Of a stretch of 64,000 bases of DNA, positions 22,287-34,160 are shown piece by piece. The notes beneath the pieces are model-generated. The model was not told the DNA's origin. It was given only the letters and a program-made list of their open reading frames with translations, and did no database searches. How positions within the stretch are numbered: position 1 is the first letter of the stretch; every line of letters starts with the position of its first letter. The stretch comes from Selaginella tamariscina (Eukaryota; Streptophyta; Lycopodiopsida; Selaginellales; Selaginellaceae). The stretch covers positions 744,001-808,000 of the forward strand of contig PUQB01000004.1 of assembly GCA_003024785.1 (NCBI GenBank), given 5' to 3'. The translations under genes were made by a program, and so were the position numbers.

Positions 22287-23740
22287 GTGCCACCAGGCGT
22301 CAGGTTGGTCCCGCGGAGGGGGCCCCGAGGGACAGCCGAGAGAAGCCCATCCTCGTCACCCACCCTCAACGGGAGCGTAGGGCCACGAGGAAGGAGAAAG
22401 GTACCCGCAGAATACCAGGACGTGGACTACACCATGTCCGAAGCGGAGGGTCCGGATCCGAGCACTTCTCAGGCACAACGGGCTGCCATGGGAACTGACC
22501 CAATTACCTTACTAGCCCGCGCGCTCAATCGGATGCAGAAGAGCACTGTAACAGTGCCCTTACCCGCGTTCCGTGGAGCAAATGGGGAAGACGCAGACCA
22601 ACACGTACACAAGTTCGAACAGGTGTGCGAACTTCGAAGTGTAATCGACAATCACAAGAAGCTGAGTGCCTTCACATGCACTCTGGACAAGAAGGCACAT
22701 GCCTGGTGGATGCGATTCCACGAGGCAAACAAAGGAGCTCGCTAATGAGCTAAAAGAGTGAAGAGGAGGTGATCCACAAGCTAACGAGCTTGAAACAGAA
22801 AGCGGGAGAGTCGATCAACGAATACACGATCCACATGCTGGGGTACATCGCCCGACTAAGAGACGCCCTAGTTGACCTGACGAAGAAAATGTGGTACTGA
22901 AAAGGACTATGGCCGGAGATCTACAAGTGGATAGGCTTAGATGACAACCAGACATTCGACAAACTACTTCGGTACGCCAAGAAGGCTGAGAAGCGGGAAG
23001 CCGAAAGACAATATGAGAGGGAAGCACAGCACAAATTAGACACCGGGGGGGCCAATGACACCACCACGGACGAGGACCTCTCAGAAGTTCCCAATCTGGC
23101 CTGGAAGGAGAGACGGAGGGGGGCCAGGGAGCACGAGCAATCACAATGAAGGGAGACCTACAAAGCGGTCACAAGGTAGGAGGACCTAGTGATGGCTCTT
23201 GCTCAGTTAGGATACACAGTGCGTAGGGATAGATATTGCAAAGTATGTAATGTCCATGGATCCCACAACACAGATGATTGTTACCAGCTAACCAAGCTCC
23301 TAAGCAGCACACCACCCCAGACCAGCGCCTGGGTTGTTGAGCGACAGGAGGCGGATCACCTGGAGGACCAACGGTATGGGGGCCGCAATGGTGGCCAACA
23401 CCGCCGTAGATCGTGGTCAGGAGACCACAACCAGAGGTTGCGCTCCTGGGAGCGACAACAAAACCGACCAAGGTATGACGACAGAAACAAACGGTCGGAA
23501 CGTCGGGAGTTGATATGCACGATGTGCAGTGAACACCATCCACTGTACCGATGCCCCTGGATCGCAATGCTCAAACCCATGTTGGAAGCACATGTACCAA
23601 AGGCCACAGGGGTGGCCGAGGGACTAGCCCCGGCCATAGCAACACTAGGTCCCACACCACAGGTCCACCATGTAGAGATGTCACCCCCCGAGTTGCAATG
23701 CGGGGCAATCACGAGGTCACAAGCCCAACAGATGAGATGA
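22287..23740 (+). pseudogene. Gypsy element 3 gag
   Basis: Capsid-like sequence includes VPLPAFRGANGEDADQHV and DKKAHAWWMRFHEANKG, followed by a frame break near 22740. It continues with QKAGESINEYTIHMLGYIA and RYAKKAEKREAERQY. Two Cys/His knuckles follow, CKVCNVHGSHNTDDC and CTMCSEHHPLYRC, flanked by Arg/Gln-rich sequence. The stops at about 22898 and 23148 break the frame. It is a structural and RNA-packaging protein in this family. Confidence 0.8.
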
Positions 23741-23749
23741 CCAGTTGAC

Positions 23750-24897
23750 TTGGAGGAGGAAGACAACGGGGAGTCTAGCGAGGAGGAAGTGGCAACCGAA
23801 CTTGGGAAACCAGGTCAGTGGGAGCAAAGACGCGCTAAGGTGGAAGCGACTGCAAAACAGGTGAGACTGGCACAGGGCGCAAAGGCCAGGGGCACGATGG
23901 GGATGCATGAGGCCCTCGTTGGGAAGGTGCGAGAAACCCAAGTGTCAGTAACCTTAGGAGAACTGCTACGGTTATCCCCAGGGCTTTATGAAGTCCTCAC
24001 CAGGGAACTGCACGGGCCCACAGTCGCGGCCCCAAGGGTTGCAACAACAGCGGTAGACTTTGTGGACAATGTACCGGCCCTACCCATCCAAGTGGCAGGC
24101 CGCACAGTCCACAACGTGATCATAAATGGGGGATCAGGTGTAAATATCATGTCCACAGAACTCCATCAACAATTGGGATGCCACCCCTGGAGCCCTCACC
24201 CTTCCTCATACGTATGGCAAACCAAGCCAAGGTGGCCCCTAAGGGAATCATGAGGGAGGTAAGCATTAAGATCTAGAGCATCAAGTTGCTGATAAACGTG
24301 GTTGTCCTTGACATGCACGCAAAAGGAGGGTTCGACTTACTCCTGGGCCGGCCATGGCCCCGGGGCACAAGGGTACAACACGATTGGGAGAAGCAGTAGA
24401 TTCGGTTTCCTGTCAAGGAGGGGGTCATATCCGTTACTGCAAAACAAGTCCCGGCACCACCATCGTAATCCCGACCCCAAGAATACCATCTCCCAGACTG
24501 GGGAGAGGGACTAGATGATGAGGAAGAAGTGGTCATCCTAGCATGTTTGCTAGAGCTATTCGTCATAGGAGAGGTGGATCCTCGATAGGAAGTACGGGAG
24601 TCGGCTGCCACGTACCTAATGACTCAGCTAGAAACCGGAGCAGACACTCAAGAAGCTCAAATCCCGAGGTGGCTTGTTCTGTGGAAAGAAATGCGGAGTG
24701 TAGCCCCATCGGCCCAGGAAGAGTACCGTAGCAAGCCAATGTATGGGTGGAACATGACTCCCGAAGCAGTGGTCAAGCAGGTCAACATAGGCACCAACGA
24801 AGACCCCCGACTAGTAAATGTTAATGCTCACATCGGAGAAAAGCTAGGAGAGCAAATTACCGACTATCTCCGTAGATACAGGGAAGTATTCGCCTAG
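23750..24897 (+). pseudogene. Gypsy element 3 protease region
   Basis: Contains FVDNVPALPIQVAGRTVHN followed by IINGGSGVNIMS near 24120. This corresponds to the I-D-G-G-S-G-V-N protease active site of this lineage, but the catalytic Asp is Asn, so the protease would be inactive. Sequence after 24250 shifts frame. The stretch at 24619-24897 (VNVNAHIGEKLGEQITDYL, then RRYREVFA) is the usual lead-in to RT. Confidence 0.75.
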
Positions 24898-24929
24898 ACC
24901 TACCACTACCTAAGGGGAACCGCCGGAGT

Positions 24930-26490
24930 TATGCCAGCACCGAATTAAACTAAAACTCGACACCCGACCCAGCCGACAACAACACTACCGCATCAACCCA
25001 AACTATGCCCAAAAAGCTAAACAGGAGATTGACAAGATCTACCCCATCAAAAACCCAGAATGGCTGTCACCAATTGTGATCATACCAAATAAGGACGGCC
25101 GGCTGAGGATCTGCATAGAATACCAATGGCTGAATGCCGTCACGGAGAAGGACCCGTTCCCCATCCCATTCACAGAGGCCATCCTAGAAGATGTAGCAGG
25201 CCATGAGATGTACTTGTTCATGGACGACTTCAATGGATACAACCAGATGACGATCGCAGTGGAAGACCAAGCCAAAACTACATTCATCACGGACTGGGGA
25301 GCTTACGCCTTCAGAGTTATGATGTTCGGACTCTGCAACGCTCTAGCCACGTTTCAGAGGTTGGTCCAGCGGGTATTCCCGGACAACCTCACAGATTTTG
25401 CCTAGGCATTCCTAGACGACTTCACAGCTTATGGACCAGCGGAAGACCATGTGACACGCCTGGAATGGGTGTTCCGACGCTGCCAGGAATATGGGATATC
25501 TCTTAACCCCTCAAAGTGCGTATTTGGCATGACTGTGGGGAAGTTACTAGGGCACATCGTTTCCAGGTAGGGCATTACAATGGACCCAAGTTTAGTGCGA
25601 GCACTAGCCGAAATGCCACCTCCACAGAACGTCACGGAACTTTGAAGATTCCTGGGGAAAGCAGGGTTCTACCGCAAGTTTATCCAGAAGTATGCCGATA
25701 GGGCCCAACCAATGACTGAATTACTCACCAAGGAGGCACCGTATGAATGGACCGCCCACCGACAGGCGGCCTTCGAAGACATAAAGTGCCAATTGGTGGT
25801 AGCGCCCATCTTCATCCCACAAGATTGGAACCGACAGTTCCACCTACAAATGGATGGCTCAAGCATAGCGGCGGGTGCGGTCATGTACTAGGAGGATGAC
25901 GGAGGATGTTCCGACCCATAGTGTATGGAAGTCGACTCATGACGCCGGCTGAACGCAACTACTCGGCGACCGACAAAGAATGCCTAGTAGTCATCTACGG
26001 GGTATCCAAGTTTTGCCACTACCTTCTGGGCAACTACTTCATACTGATCGTAGATCACCACGCTCTGCTGTACCTCGTGAACAAACCGCAACTCACTGGG
26101 CGACTGGTTCGGTGGATACTCCTCTTGCAGGAGTTCGAGTTTACCATAGTCCATAAAGCAGGTAAGCTGCACATATCACCAGACCTCCTCTCCTGGATAA
26201 CGAGTGGCGAACTAGCAAAAGCTGCCGACTTGCTCAACATACCAGACGCTGACCTTTTCGGGACAACTGTTGAACAAGGCACATTACCACAAACCACCAA
26301 GCCAAGGATTGGCCCGGACGTCCCAGAGTGGCAACAACCAATACGGCACTACCTCACCAACGGGTTAAATGGCCTCTTCGGCACATCGGTGACACATAGA
26401 CAGAGCCTTGCCCGAAGGTGCTTACCATTCCAGTTGATCGAGGATCAGCTATATGAGCGAGGGAGGGATGACATACTCCGGAGATGCCCA
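24930..26490 (+). pseudogene. Gypsy element 3 reverse transcriptase and RNase H
   Basis: RT blocks include PNKDGRLRICIEYQWLNAV, KDPFPIPF, EMYLFMDDFNGYNQM and a FLDDFTAYG catalytic block after a stop. Later blocks are GISLNPSKCVFGM and, after another stop, RFLGKAGFYRKFI. RNase H follows with TDKECLVVIYGVSKF and FTIVHKAGKLHISPDLLS. In-frame stops lie near 25403, 25570, 25643, 25890 and 25919. Several occupy positions where relatives have Gln or Arg. Confidence 0.9.
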
Positions 26491-27620
26491 CTAACCTAGG
26501 AAATTTCTGAGATTGTCGAGGCAGCTCACGCAGGACCGGGGGCAAGACACTTCGGGGAAGACAAGATGGCCAGGAAGATCCTACAAACCAGACTTTGGTG
26601 GCCAACAATCTTCCAGGACGCCACCAAGGTAGCAAAGAGTTGTACCGATTATCAACGAATAGACGAACCCACGACAGGCCAAGGCATGGAGTACCACCCC
26701 TCGGCAAGAATGGTGTCATTTGAGAAGTGGGGCCTGGACTTCGTAGGGCCTATCAACCCAAGGGCCCACACAACAACTCTAGGTACATTGTAGTGGCAAC
26801 GGACTATGCCACAAAATGGGTAAAAGCAAAGGCACTCAAGGAGGCAACGGCAGGACAGACAACGAGGTTCATATACAAACATTCTGACACAGTTCGGTTG
26901 CCCACTGGAGCTGGTGTCAGACTAGGGGAGCCACTTCATCAACGAGACTATCTGAGAATTGGTCAACGCATTTGTCATCAAGCATCGCACGTCAACAGCC
27001 TATTATCCACAGGGAAATGGACAGGCTGAGTCCACAAACAAGGTACTGGTCACCATCTTGAGGAAGCTTTGCCACATGGAACCCAGGCGATGGGAAGAAA
27101 TGCTACCATCAGTGTTATGGGCGTACTGAACAACATTCAAAACCGCAACGGGAACAACACCCTTCTAGCTGGCCTATGGTCTAGAGGCTATCATGCCATG
27201 GGAGTTCACCATACCCAGCTTATGGGCAAGCCTGGACCATAGGATCACGGACGAACTAGCGGTTGCATAGAAAAGACTGGAACAGCTGGAACAACTAGAC
27301 AAAGTACGATTCCTAGCATAGTTGACGAGAGAAAACCAACAACAACAGACCAAACAAGCTAGGGACATGAAAAAGAAACTCCGAGAATATAAGCTAGGAT
27401 AGTGGGTATGGTGGTTTAAGAAACCATAAGCAGTCCGGAAAGGCAAGTTCCGGCCAGGATGGAAAGGACCATATGAGGTGCTAAAAACCTTCAACAATGG
27501 CATGATTCTACTGGGGGCCAATGGGCAGCCGTTACAATAGAAGGTTAACGGCAACCACCTCAAGCCATACATTCACCTGACAAGAACCCCCTCGGGAGAA
27601 ATGAGAGAGAGAGGTAAATC
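26491..27620 (+). pseudogene. Gypsy element 3 integrase
   Basis: The zinc-binding part has HAGPGARHFGEDKMARKI and SCTDYQR, where the second Cys of the CxxC pair is Tyr. The catalytic core contains WGLDFVGPINP, YIVVATDYATKWVKA and ASHVNSLLSTGKWTG in a shifted frame. The tail has WEEMLPSVLWAY, then a stop, and KFRPGWKGPYEVLKTF. No chromodomain follows. At least eight stops or frameshifts are visible. Confidence 0.85.
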
Positions 27621-27979
27621 CCACGAGCCTTCAGGGCGAAGGCATGGCCGGAGTAGCAACGTTAAGAACCGAGGGAAGGGACACTCAACAGGAGAGTGGG
27701 GACCCCAATCCCACACAAGTGGCCAGCTCACAAGGGCACATGGTTCATGAGAGTGTGGACCACACGCGTGAGCATGTAAAACGGGGCAATAATGGCAGGT
27801 GGCACCATTAATGCCCTGATTATGGCATGTAGAAGGACGCGCCAGGTGTATCCAGCAAGGTAGGCTGCCACGTAGGCACCATCTTCGGAAGGATAACAGG
27901 GGTGAGCCAAGGCACGCTCACTTTTCACATGAAAGATCGACCATTCCCCAGCATCATAATGATGGAGTGGACCACGCAG

Positions 27980-29850
27980 AACAAGCTGGTGACCATCCAA
28001 CACATCCGAGTGTGATACGAGGGCCAGGATAGGATCGTGGAGGTTGTGGCTCCCAGGTTCTCTAGATTTTAGGAGTTGATTAGCAGACCCAACGTTCAGA
28101 GGGTGCGAAAGCAGATGCGATTACTTGGGCTTTTCGAGGCCCCGTGGGGAGAAGTGGAGAAGCCTGGATTTGCAATGCGGGCCAGCCATTTCATCCAGAC
28201 GGTACAGCTGGAGACAAGGAAGACCAAGTGAGAGGAGCTACGATTCAGATTGGGCGGCTTTGCGGGCTTCTGTATCAATCTCAATCAGCTGGCCGCCATG
28301 TTCTGCCTACTAGAGAGTGGCACACTCTTGGAAGACCTGGGGGAACCCAAACGCCAGTGGTTCCCCACCAACCAGGATGAAACCGCAATGTCCAGACTCT
28401 CCATACAGGAAGGGGACGACGTGGACGAGTTCTTGGCACTTACAGTGTTTATGTTCACCGGAAGAATAGAGAGGCGTGTCGCCACACAGCTGGCAAGCGC
28501 CCTCTACAGTGCCCGGGAAGGAGTTGCTGTGGACTGAGTAGACTGCCTCAGGCACTACATGATCCCGGCCCTGACTCGCGGCATCAACGGGATCCGGAAG
28601 GGAACCGGACAAAGACTCACGACGGCGGGCCACCTCAACGTGATGATCGCCTGGGTCATCAGCTGAAGTCCGACTCCCCTACCGGAGTAGTTCTACTCGA
28701 ACACCATCGGGGAATCGGGGGCAAGAGAACAGGCAATCCCAGCCAAACCGAAAAAGGGAAATAGCCAGACACACCAAAGTCTTCATGGAAATGTGCGAGA
28801 GAAGATTCCCCTGCGGAGCAAGCCAGGGGAAGAGGACCGCGGGGAAAGGAGCGAAGGGCCTCCACCATGGTGTCCCACCGACAGTTCCCGGAGCAGAGGC
28901 CCCACCAATCCAAGGGCCGCCGAACACAGGGGAGTGTTCCGCCAGCCCCTCGCAGGCCAACGAAGTGGATAGCGAGGAAGACACAGGTAACATGCTGAAG
29001 GGAACATACAAATATTTCAACGCAAAGGGGCTATGGACCTCTACAGTGCATATGGAGCTGTCCAAGGCCTTCAATCAAATCCAAAAGTCCGTAGCGGTGT
29101 ACAATGATTTGGATCTCCCGGGAGTAACCACAAAACACGACGCAATAATACAGGAGCTCACGGACAGCTACTGAACTGCTCAAAAGGAGGCCCGGGAGTA
29201 CTCAGACCAGCTTTTCAAAGGAGTCCACCTATGGGAGATCGCAAAAGCCAGGAGGAAGCCAGCAGAGGAGACGTGTCAACAGTTGACCGACAGCTTGGAT
29301 CAACTTCAGATCAAGTACGACCACATCCAAAAGCTCCACAACCAACTAGGACGAGAATTTGAGCAAGTCACAGCGTAGAAGGAGCGACAAGTTTTTGAGC
29401 TCGGCTCCACACTTGAACAACGCAAGGCAGAGCTCATCCGGGTTCACCAAGAGCTGGCCGCGGCCAAAGAAGAGCTGCACCGAGCCACCAACTAGCTCTA
29501 AGTCATCCCCACATCCTCCTCGGAGAGACCCACGCCCGAGTCATATGGAGCTCTAGTAACCGTCTCCCCAGTCACTGAGCGCCGACCGATCAAAGATCCG
29601 TAGGACTCAACACGGACCATCAAGGAGCTAGAGGTACACACCTAGCTATAGGCTCAACTCCTCGCAGCAAGGGAACAGGAACTGCAATACTCTCGAGAAC
29701 GAACTCAGGACCTGGAGGGTCAACTCAAGCAGGTTCAGGAGCAACAAGCAAGGTCCGAGGAGTGTGATCGCGCTACGGGAGGCGACCATCACCACGCTAG
29801 CCTCAACGGAGAATGAAATTGCCATGTACCGAAAGCTCTAAGGGGTGGGT
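27980..29850 (+). pseudogene. Extra post-integrase coding region of gypsy element 3 (unknown product)
   Basis: Two parts. First, a globular-looking stretch (about 28080-28660) containing MRLLGLFEAPWGEVEKPGF, GFAGFCINLNQLAAMFCLL, GDDVDEFLALTVFMFTGRI and RHYMIPALTRGINGIRKG. Second, from about 29080, a Glu/Gln/Lys-rich segment with heptad character (LDQLQIKYDHIQKLHNQL, KAELIRVHQELAAAKEEL, LEGQLKQVQEQQARSEE), likely a coiled coil. Stops interrupt both. The position corresponds to env-like or additional ORFs of Athila/Tat-type elements. I recognise no specific family. Confidence 0.55.
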
Positions 29851-29899
29851 GTCTAGAGCACATGGCCCAAGGACGTGCCAACAAATAAGTCCGGGCATC

Positions 29900-30580
29900 T
29901 AGTTGACGGTGGTCAAACATCGTCAAATGGCTAGCTAGCGCAGACGAGTGATGGGACAAAGCGCCGGATAAGGAAGGTACCGCAGGTACGAACTGATGGC
30001 GACAGATGTCAAGCAGCGGTGTAACCAGGCGTAGATCCGATCATCTGGACTAACTACCCAGGGTACACAGGACAGCATGCGTGAGAGAGGCGCATAAATG
30101 TGACAGATAGGACTCAGTCACAAGGCGGCAGACCAGTAGGAAGGCGCCACTTGTACCTAGGGTCTAGCGTTAGGTAACCCACTATATAAGCAGGAAGGCT
30201 GGTAGTGGGTCGGGGTCTTTTTGGGAGTCAAGTCTGCGTCTTGTATCTTGCTCCTCTGTCGGAGATAGTTTGTACTCAGACAGGCAATATATATATCCAT
30301 ACTCCTTCTATTCACCTTACAAGCGAGGATTCCCCACTTGTCCCACTCCTAGGCTGAGCAACGCTCTCTGCCAAATCACCATAGTAAAACTCCCCTACCC
30401 TGTACACGGACTCTCGTGGCATCTGAGTAGAGGCCATCCAACACCTTCCACCACTTTCGAGGTAAGGCCGGCTTGCCGGTTCGGACCCCCGGAGTTGGAC
30501 GCTCTCCACAGCGTCTTGGCAACCACTGAAGCTTCCTAAGAAGCACCACATCATTTGGCCTACGGAGTCCCCGACAACCA
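29900..30580 (+). mobile_element. Gypsy element 3, 3' LTR
   Basis: A 681-bp partner of the 5' LTR ending CGACAACCA. The first dinucleotide is TA instead of TG, a later point change. The TATA box TATATAAG is at 30183-30190. A purine-rich AAGGGGTGGGTG lies about 50 bp upstream, not adjacent, so the polypurine tract is uncertain. Confidence 0.95.
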
Positions 30581-30585
30581 AGTGG
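30581..30585. repeat. TSD (right) of gypsy element 3, AGTGG
   Basis: Right copy of the 5-bp duplication. Element 2 coding sequence resumes directly after it. Confidence 0.9.
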
Positions 30586-30948
30586 CCCTTGTTGTGCTGC
30601 CAGGAAACAAGAAGATTTAGCCTGAATAGGAGCCGTCCAGCTGGATTGTCGTGGAACAACTCACAAGGCTCTTCACTCAAAACATCTTCCCTTCCTCATC
30701 TTGAATCCATTCCATCCACGAAGGTGTGCAAGCCGTTTCATGTTCTGGTGCAGCTGAAGACACCAGAGGTAGAGTTTTCTGGTAAAGCTTTGGTGGATAG
30801 CGAAGCAAACACAAATTACATCGACAAGAATTTTGTTATTAAGCATGGGATTCGTCTACATCCTTTGAAGACTCCTTGTTTTGTACAGGTCATTGATGAA
30901 CGAGATATCAAATCTGGAGCAGTAATAAATGACACCAAAGTTTGTTGA
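30586..30948 (+). pseudogene. Gypsy element 2 protease
   Basis: Contains ALVDSEANTNYIDKNFV, corresponding to the DSGA active site with Gly replaced by Glu. FVQVIDERDIKSGAVINDT follows. It is homologous to the chromovirus protease at 10063-10497. A stop at 30946-30948 breaks the frame, and following sequence includes DSTIILGLPWIELVNPGW, the protease C-terminal part. Confidence 0.8.
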
Positions 30949-31204
30949 GGTCGTTGCTTGCAGTGTTGTGTGCAACATCTCCTTTAGTGTTGTTTCTATT
31001 CCGGACTCTACGATTATCCTTGGTTTGCCATGGATCGAGTTAGTGAATCCTGGTTGGAGAGAACGTTTCATGAATAGTTTCCCAGCTGTTTCAACTCCGG
31101 CCACACTCTTTGATTCCAATCCTGTTTCAGTTCCTCCTCCGCTTCAAGTCTCGCATATCACCTTGAAGCAGTTCAAGAAAAATAGCTAACATGACCCAGC
31201 GTCC

Positions 31205-32470
31205 GTGTTCGCGATCACAATCTATCCTTGCTCTGTTAAGGATGTTTTTGTTCCTGTTCCTCTTGCCTTATCAAAGCAATATGTTGATTTTGCAGACGTC
31301 TTCAACAAAAAGAAAGCTTTTGCCTTGCCACTGCACCATGAGTACGACTGTCCTATCGATCTCGTTGAGGGTAAGCAACCATCCTTCGGTCCCATCTACA
31401 GTCTCTCACCAACAGAGTTGGAGATATTGAGAATCTTGTCACCGAATTTATCCATCATTCGCGATCACCGGCTGGTGCCCCAGTATTCTTTGTTTCCAAA
31501 AAGGATGGAAGTCTCCGGCTCGTGGTGAACTACCGTTCCATTCCAAACAAGTATCCTCTCCCGCTCGTTTTCGACATGCTTGAGCGTCTTTCTGGTGCCC
31601 AATATTTCACAAAGATCGATTTAAGAGGAGCATACAATCTCATCCAAATCCAAGAAGGGGACGAGTGGAAAACAGCATTATGTACATGCTACAAACATTT
31701 TGAGTACGTAGTAATGCCGTTTGGCCTGACAAATGCACCTACTGTTTTTCAAACATGGCTAACGATATTTTCTGAGACTTCTTAGATTTGTTTGTCATCA
31801 TGTACCTAGATGACATCCTGATATTTTCCAAGACTCGAGAAGAACACGAACAGCATGTATGGTTAGTCTTGGAGAAGCTTCGAAAGCACCACATGTTTGC
31901 CAAGTTGAAAAAGTGCTATTTCAGTCAGTAGTCTGTCGAGTTCCTGGGGTACATCGTTTCAGCTGAAGGTGTTCACATGAATCCTGCAAAAGTCTGGACT
32001 GTATTGGAGTGGGAGAGACCATTAAATGTTCATGACGTTCGATGTTTCCTCGGGTTTGCAAACTTCTATCGACGTTTCATTCGGGATTTCTCCAAGATTG
32101 CATTGCCATTGACGAAGTTGACTGACAAGGATGCTGCATTTGTCTGGTCCTCTGAGGCTGAAAAGGCGTTCGAGTTACTAAAGAAGGCATTCACCTCGGC
32201 ACCTGTTCTTATCCATCCTGACCCTGCGAAGCCATATTTCGTGGAAGCTGATACCTTTGACTTCACTATTGGTGAAGTGTTGTCCCAGGAAGGTCCAGAT
32301 CATCTTCTCCATCCCATTGCTTTCCATTCCCGTAAGTTCACTACACATGAGATCAACTACAATATTTACAATAAGAGCTGCTGGCGATCGTCGATGCCTT
32401 TGAGGAGTGGTGCAGATTCCTTGAAGGTTCCCGCATGTGGTTAAGGTGTATTGTGATCACAAATGCACGT
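31205..32470 (+). pseudogene. Gypsy element 2 reverse transcriptase and RNase H (truncated)
   Basis: Blocks in order: [16 protein letters not shown], then a frame change, [31 protein letters not shown], another shift, [46 protein letters not shown] and FVEADTFDFTIGEVLSQ. An in-frame TAG precedes SVEFLGY where a Gln is expected. The sequence fades near 32465 just after a CDHK-like motif, and no integrase follows. Confidence 0.9.
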
Positions 32471-32479
32471 TGTAACTAA

Positions 32480-33090
32480 AATGGGCATGATACATGAAAA
32501 TGAGAATATAAAATAAATTGCTAATTAATACTTAAGTTTTAATTATTAATTAATTATTTAATTAATATATAATTAAGCCTTAAATATTAATTAATTAAAA
32601 ATTAATCCTTCAATAACCTTACTTAGTAAGGAATATTCCTAAAATATCTTAGAATATTCATATTCTTCTTCTAAAAATAGTTTACAATAATTAAAAATAC
32701 TATCAAACATAATTACAAATGAAATCATTTCCTTATCAACATGTTAATTTATTTATAAATACTTTCTCCTTAACCATACAGAAAATCTCTCATTTTGTCT
32801 AAATCATCACTCTCTGGATTAATCGAATCATTTTGGTCAATATCTTGATGTTGTTGCCACCACTAACACTCTCACGAATGCAATTGGAGTTGCCATCCTT
32901 GTTAATACATAAGATGTGATAAGACCAGGTTGCATAAAGGCTCATCTAAAAAATGACGTTCCTTAAGAATAATATTAAAAGCGCCCGGTTGCTCTCTTCA
33001 TTTTATAAAATTTAAAATCACGAGAAAGAAAAGCTTCAGGAAATGTTTATATGGTGGATATTCACAAAAGTTTTTGAGATTCTTCTTTCT
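32480..33090. other. AT-rich spacer
   Basis: No coding sequence recognised. The first 300 bases are strongly AT-rich with TTAATTAA-type runs. The latter part may hold exon remnants of the FCP1-like pseudogene, for example a minus-strand stretch SELLGYVPRKKNLKNF near 33060-33110. Confidence 0.5.
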
Positions 33091-33760
33091 AGGCACGTAT
33101 CCAAGTAGTTCACTAGCTCATCCATGATATTGGTATCAAATATGGATCGAAAGTGATTGATGAATACAAGCAATGTTTTGGTTGAGCATAGCCTTCTGAG
33201 GAGAGTCGTCTACCACTAAGATATGTGCGTTCTTCATTATCCTTAAGCGATTGATCTCCCTATCCCAATTATCTTTCATTCTTGAAGAAGTATGGCTTGC
33301 TTTCCTTTCTTATATTGTGAAATTCGAGAGGTTTATAACATATTTGCTGGTCAAAAATCCAATTTTACGAATCACCTCTTCTGCAACATACAATGTTTCT
33401 TAAGCAAATTCAACACGGTGTCAAGTTATGAATCTGCATGCATGACCAAATCCCCACAAGTGCACCCATCTCCTTAAGCTTTTGAAAGAGATGGTCCAAC
33501 CCGACGAAAAATATATCATATCGAAATTTACCATGACAAGGAATGAAATCTCCTTGTTTGATTTCTTTTTTTTATCCTCGGGCCTTTGTCATGAAGCAGA
33601 ACACCATTGACACCAACAACAATATGCCATGGTAACATAGTGGGTAGCGTTGCCTCTTGAATACTTTGCAACTCACTTGTTTGCTCCCTTTCACATTTAT
33701 ATTGACACTATATTGTTGCCTATCCCTTTATCATTTAATTGTACATCATCCTTACAAGAT
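33091..33760 (-). pseudogene. FCP1/NIF-like (HAD-family) phosphatase pseudogene
   Basis: Minus-strand segments spread over several frames follow the FCP1-homology order. VVGVNGVLLHDKGP is the position of the first catalytic motif, with Asn/Gly as in plant atypical members. ALVGIWSCMQIHNLTP and LNLLKKHCMLQKR follow. Then come FDQQICYKPLEF, KPYFFKN and MKDNWDREINRLRIMKNAH, and ILVVDDSPQKAMLNQN, the hallmark DDSPxK block. Frameshifts and stops separate the blocks. Family members dephosphorylate phosphoproteins such as the RNA polymerase II tail. It lies directly downstream of the ParB/methylase-like pseudogene on the same strand. Confidence 0.7.
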
Positions 33761-34160
33761 TCAGATATTGCAGGCTGAAAAATGATTTCGGAATGAAGCC
33801 AATAGAAATGGTGATGAAAAAACTGAAGTGGCCCCATGGTAAGATGTTTTGAGCTGCATTATTATCCATTTCCTGCATGAACTCTGTCATTCTGACATGT
33901 GGCACAAGAAATTTTCACCAAACCTCTCTTACCTCATTTAATGCTGAAAATCCATGTTCTCAATTGTTTCATTACATCTGCAAAATGATAGTTAGCTGAC
34001 CTTATAATTATCAAGGTATATTATTTACCTTGTTAATGTGTGACCCATGTTTGAATAAAAGCTTCATTAATCCTTGAGAATTTATTTTTGTACAAATATA
34101 AAAAATATACAAAAATGCCTTATGTTACACTCATTTATAATATTCGTCACTCTAAGAACT
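33761..34160. other. Non-coding spacer or introns between pseudogene segments
   Basis: AT-rich with scattered short frames. A minus-strand splice donor is likely at about 34183 (exon ending LLRLTQK, then GTAATA), so part of this may be intron. No further feature seen. Confidence 0.4.

Larger units (their letters stand above)
20430..30580 (+). mobile_element. Ty3/gypsy element 3, complete but decayed (10.15 kb)
   Basis: Both LTRs, matching TSDs and full gag-pol order are present: gag with two knuckles, protease, RT, RNase H, integrase, then about 2.3 kb of additional coding sequence before the 3' LTR. RT has the FLDDF form rather than YLDD. No chromodomain is seen after integrase. Both facts suit the non-chromoviral plant gypsy lineages (Tat/Athila-like, inferred). 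It is more GC-rich than its surroundings. Many in-frame stops make it non-autonomous. Confidence 0.95.
19293..32480 (+). mobile_element. Degenerate Ty3/gypsy element 2, interrupted by element 3
   Basis: A 5' LTR remnant and gag (to 20424) and protease-RT-RNase H (from 30586) belong to one plus-strand gypsy element. Element 3 and its AGTGG TSD split it just after the gag zinc knuckle. The sequence resembles the chromovirus at 6-12 kb in RT. It ends inside RNase H near 32465, with no integrase or 3' LTR, so it is truncated. Confidence 0.85.
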
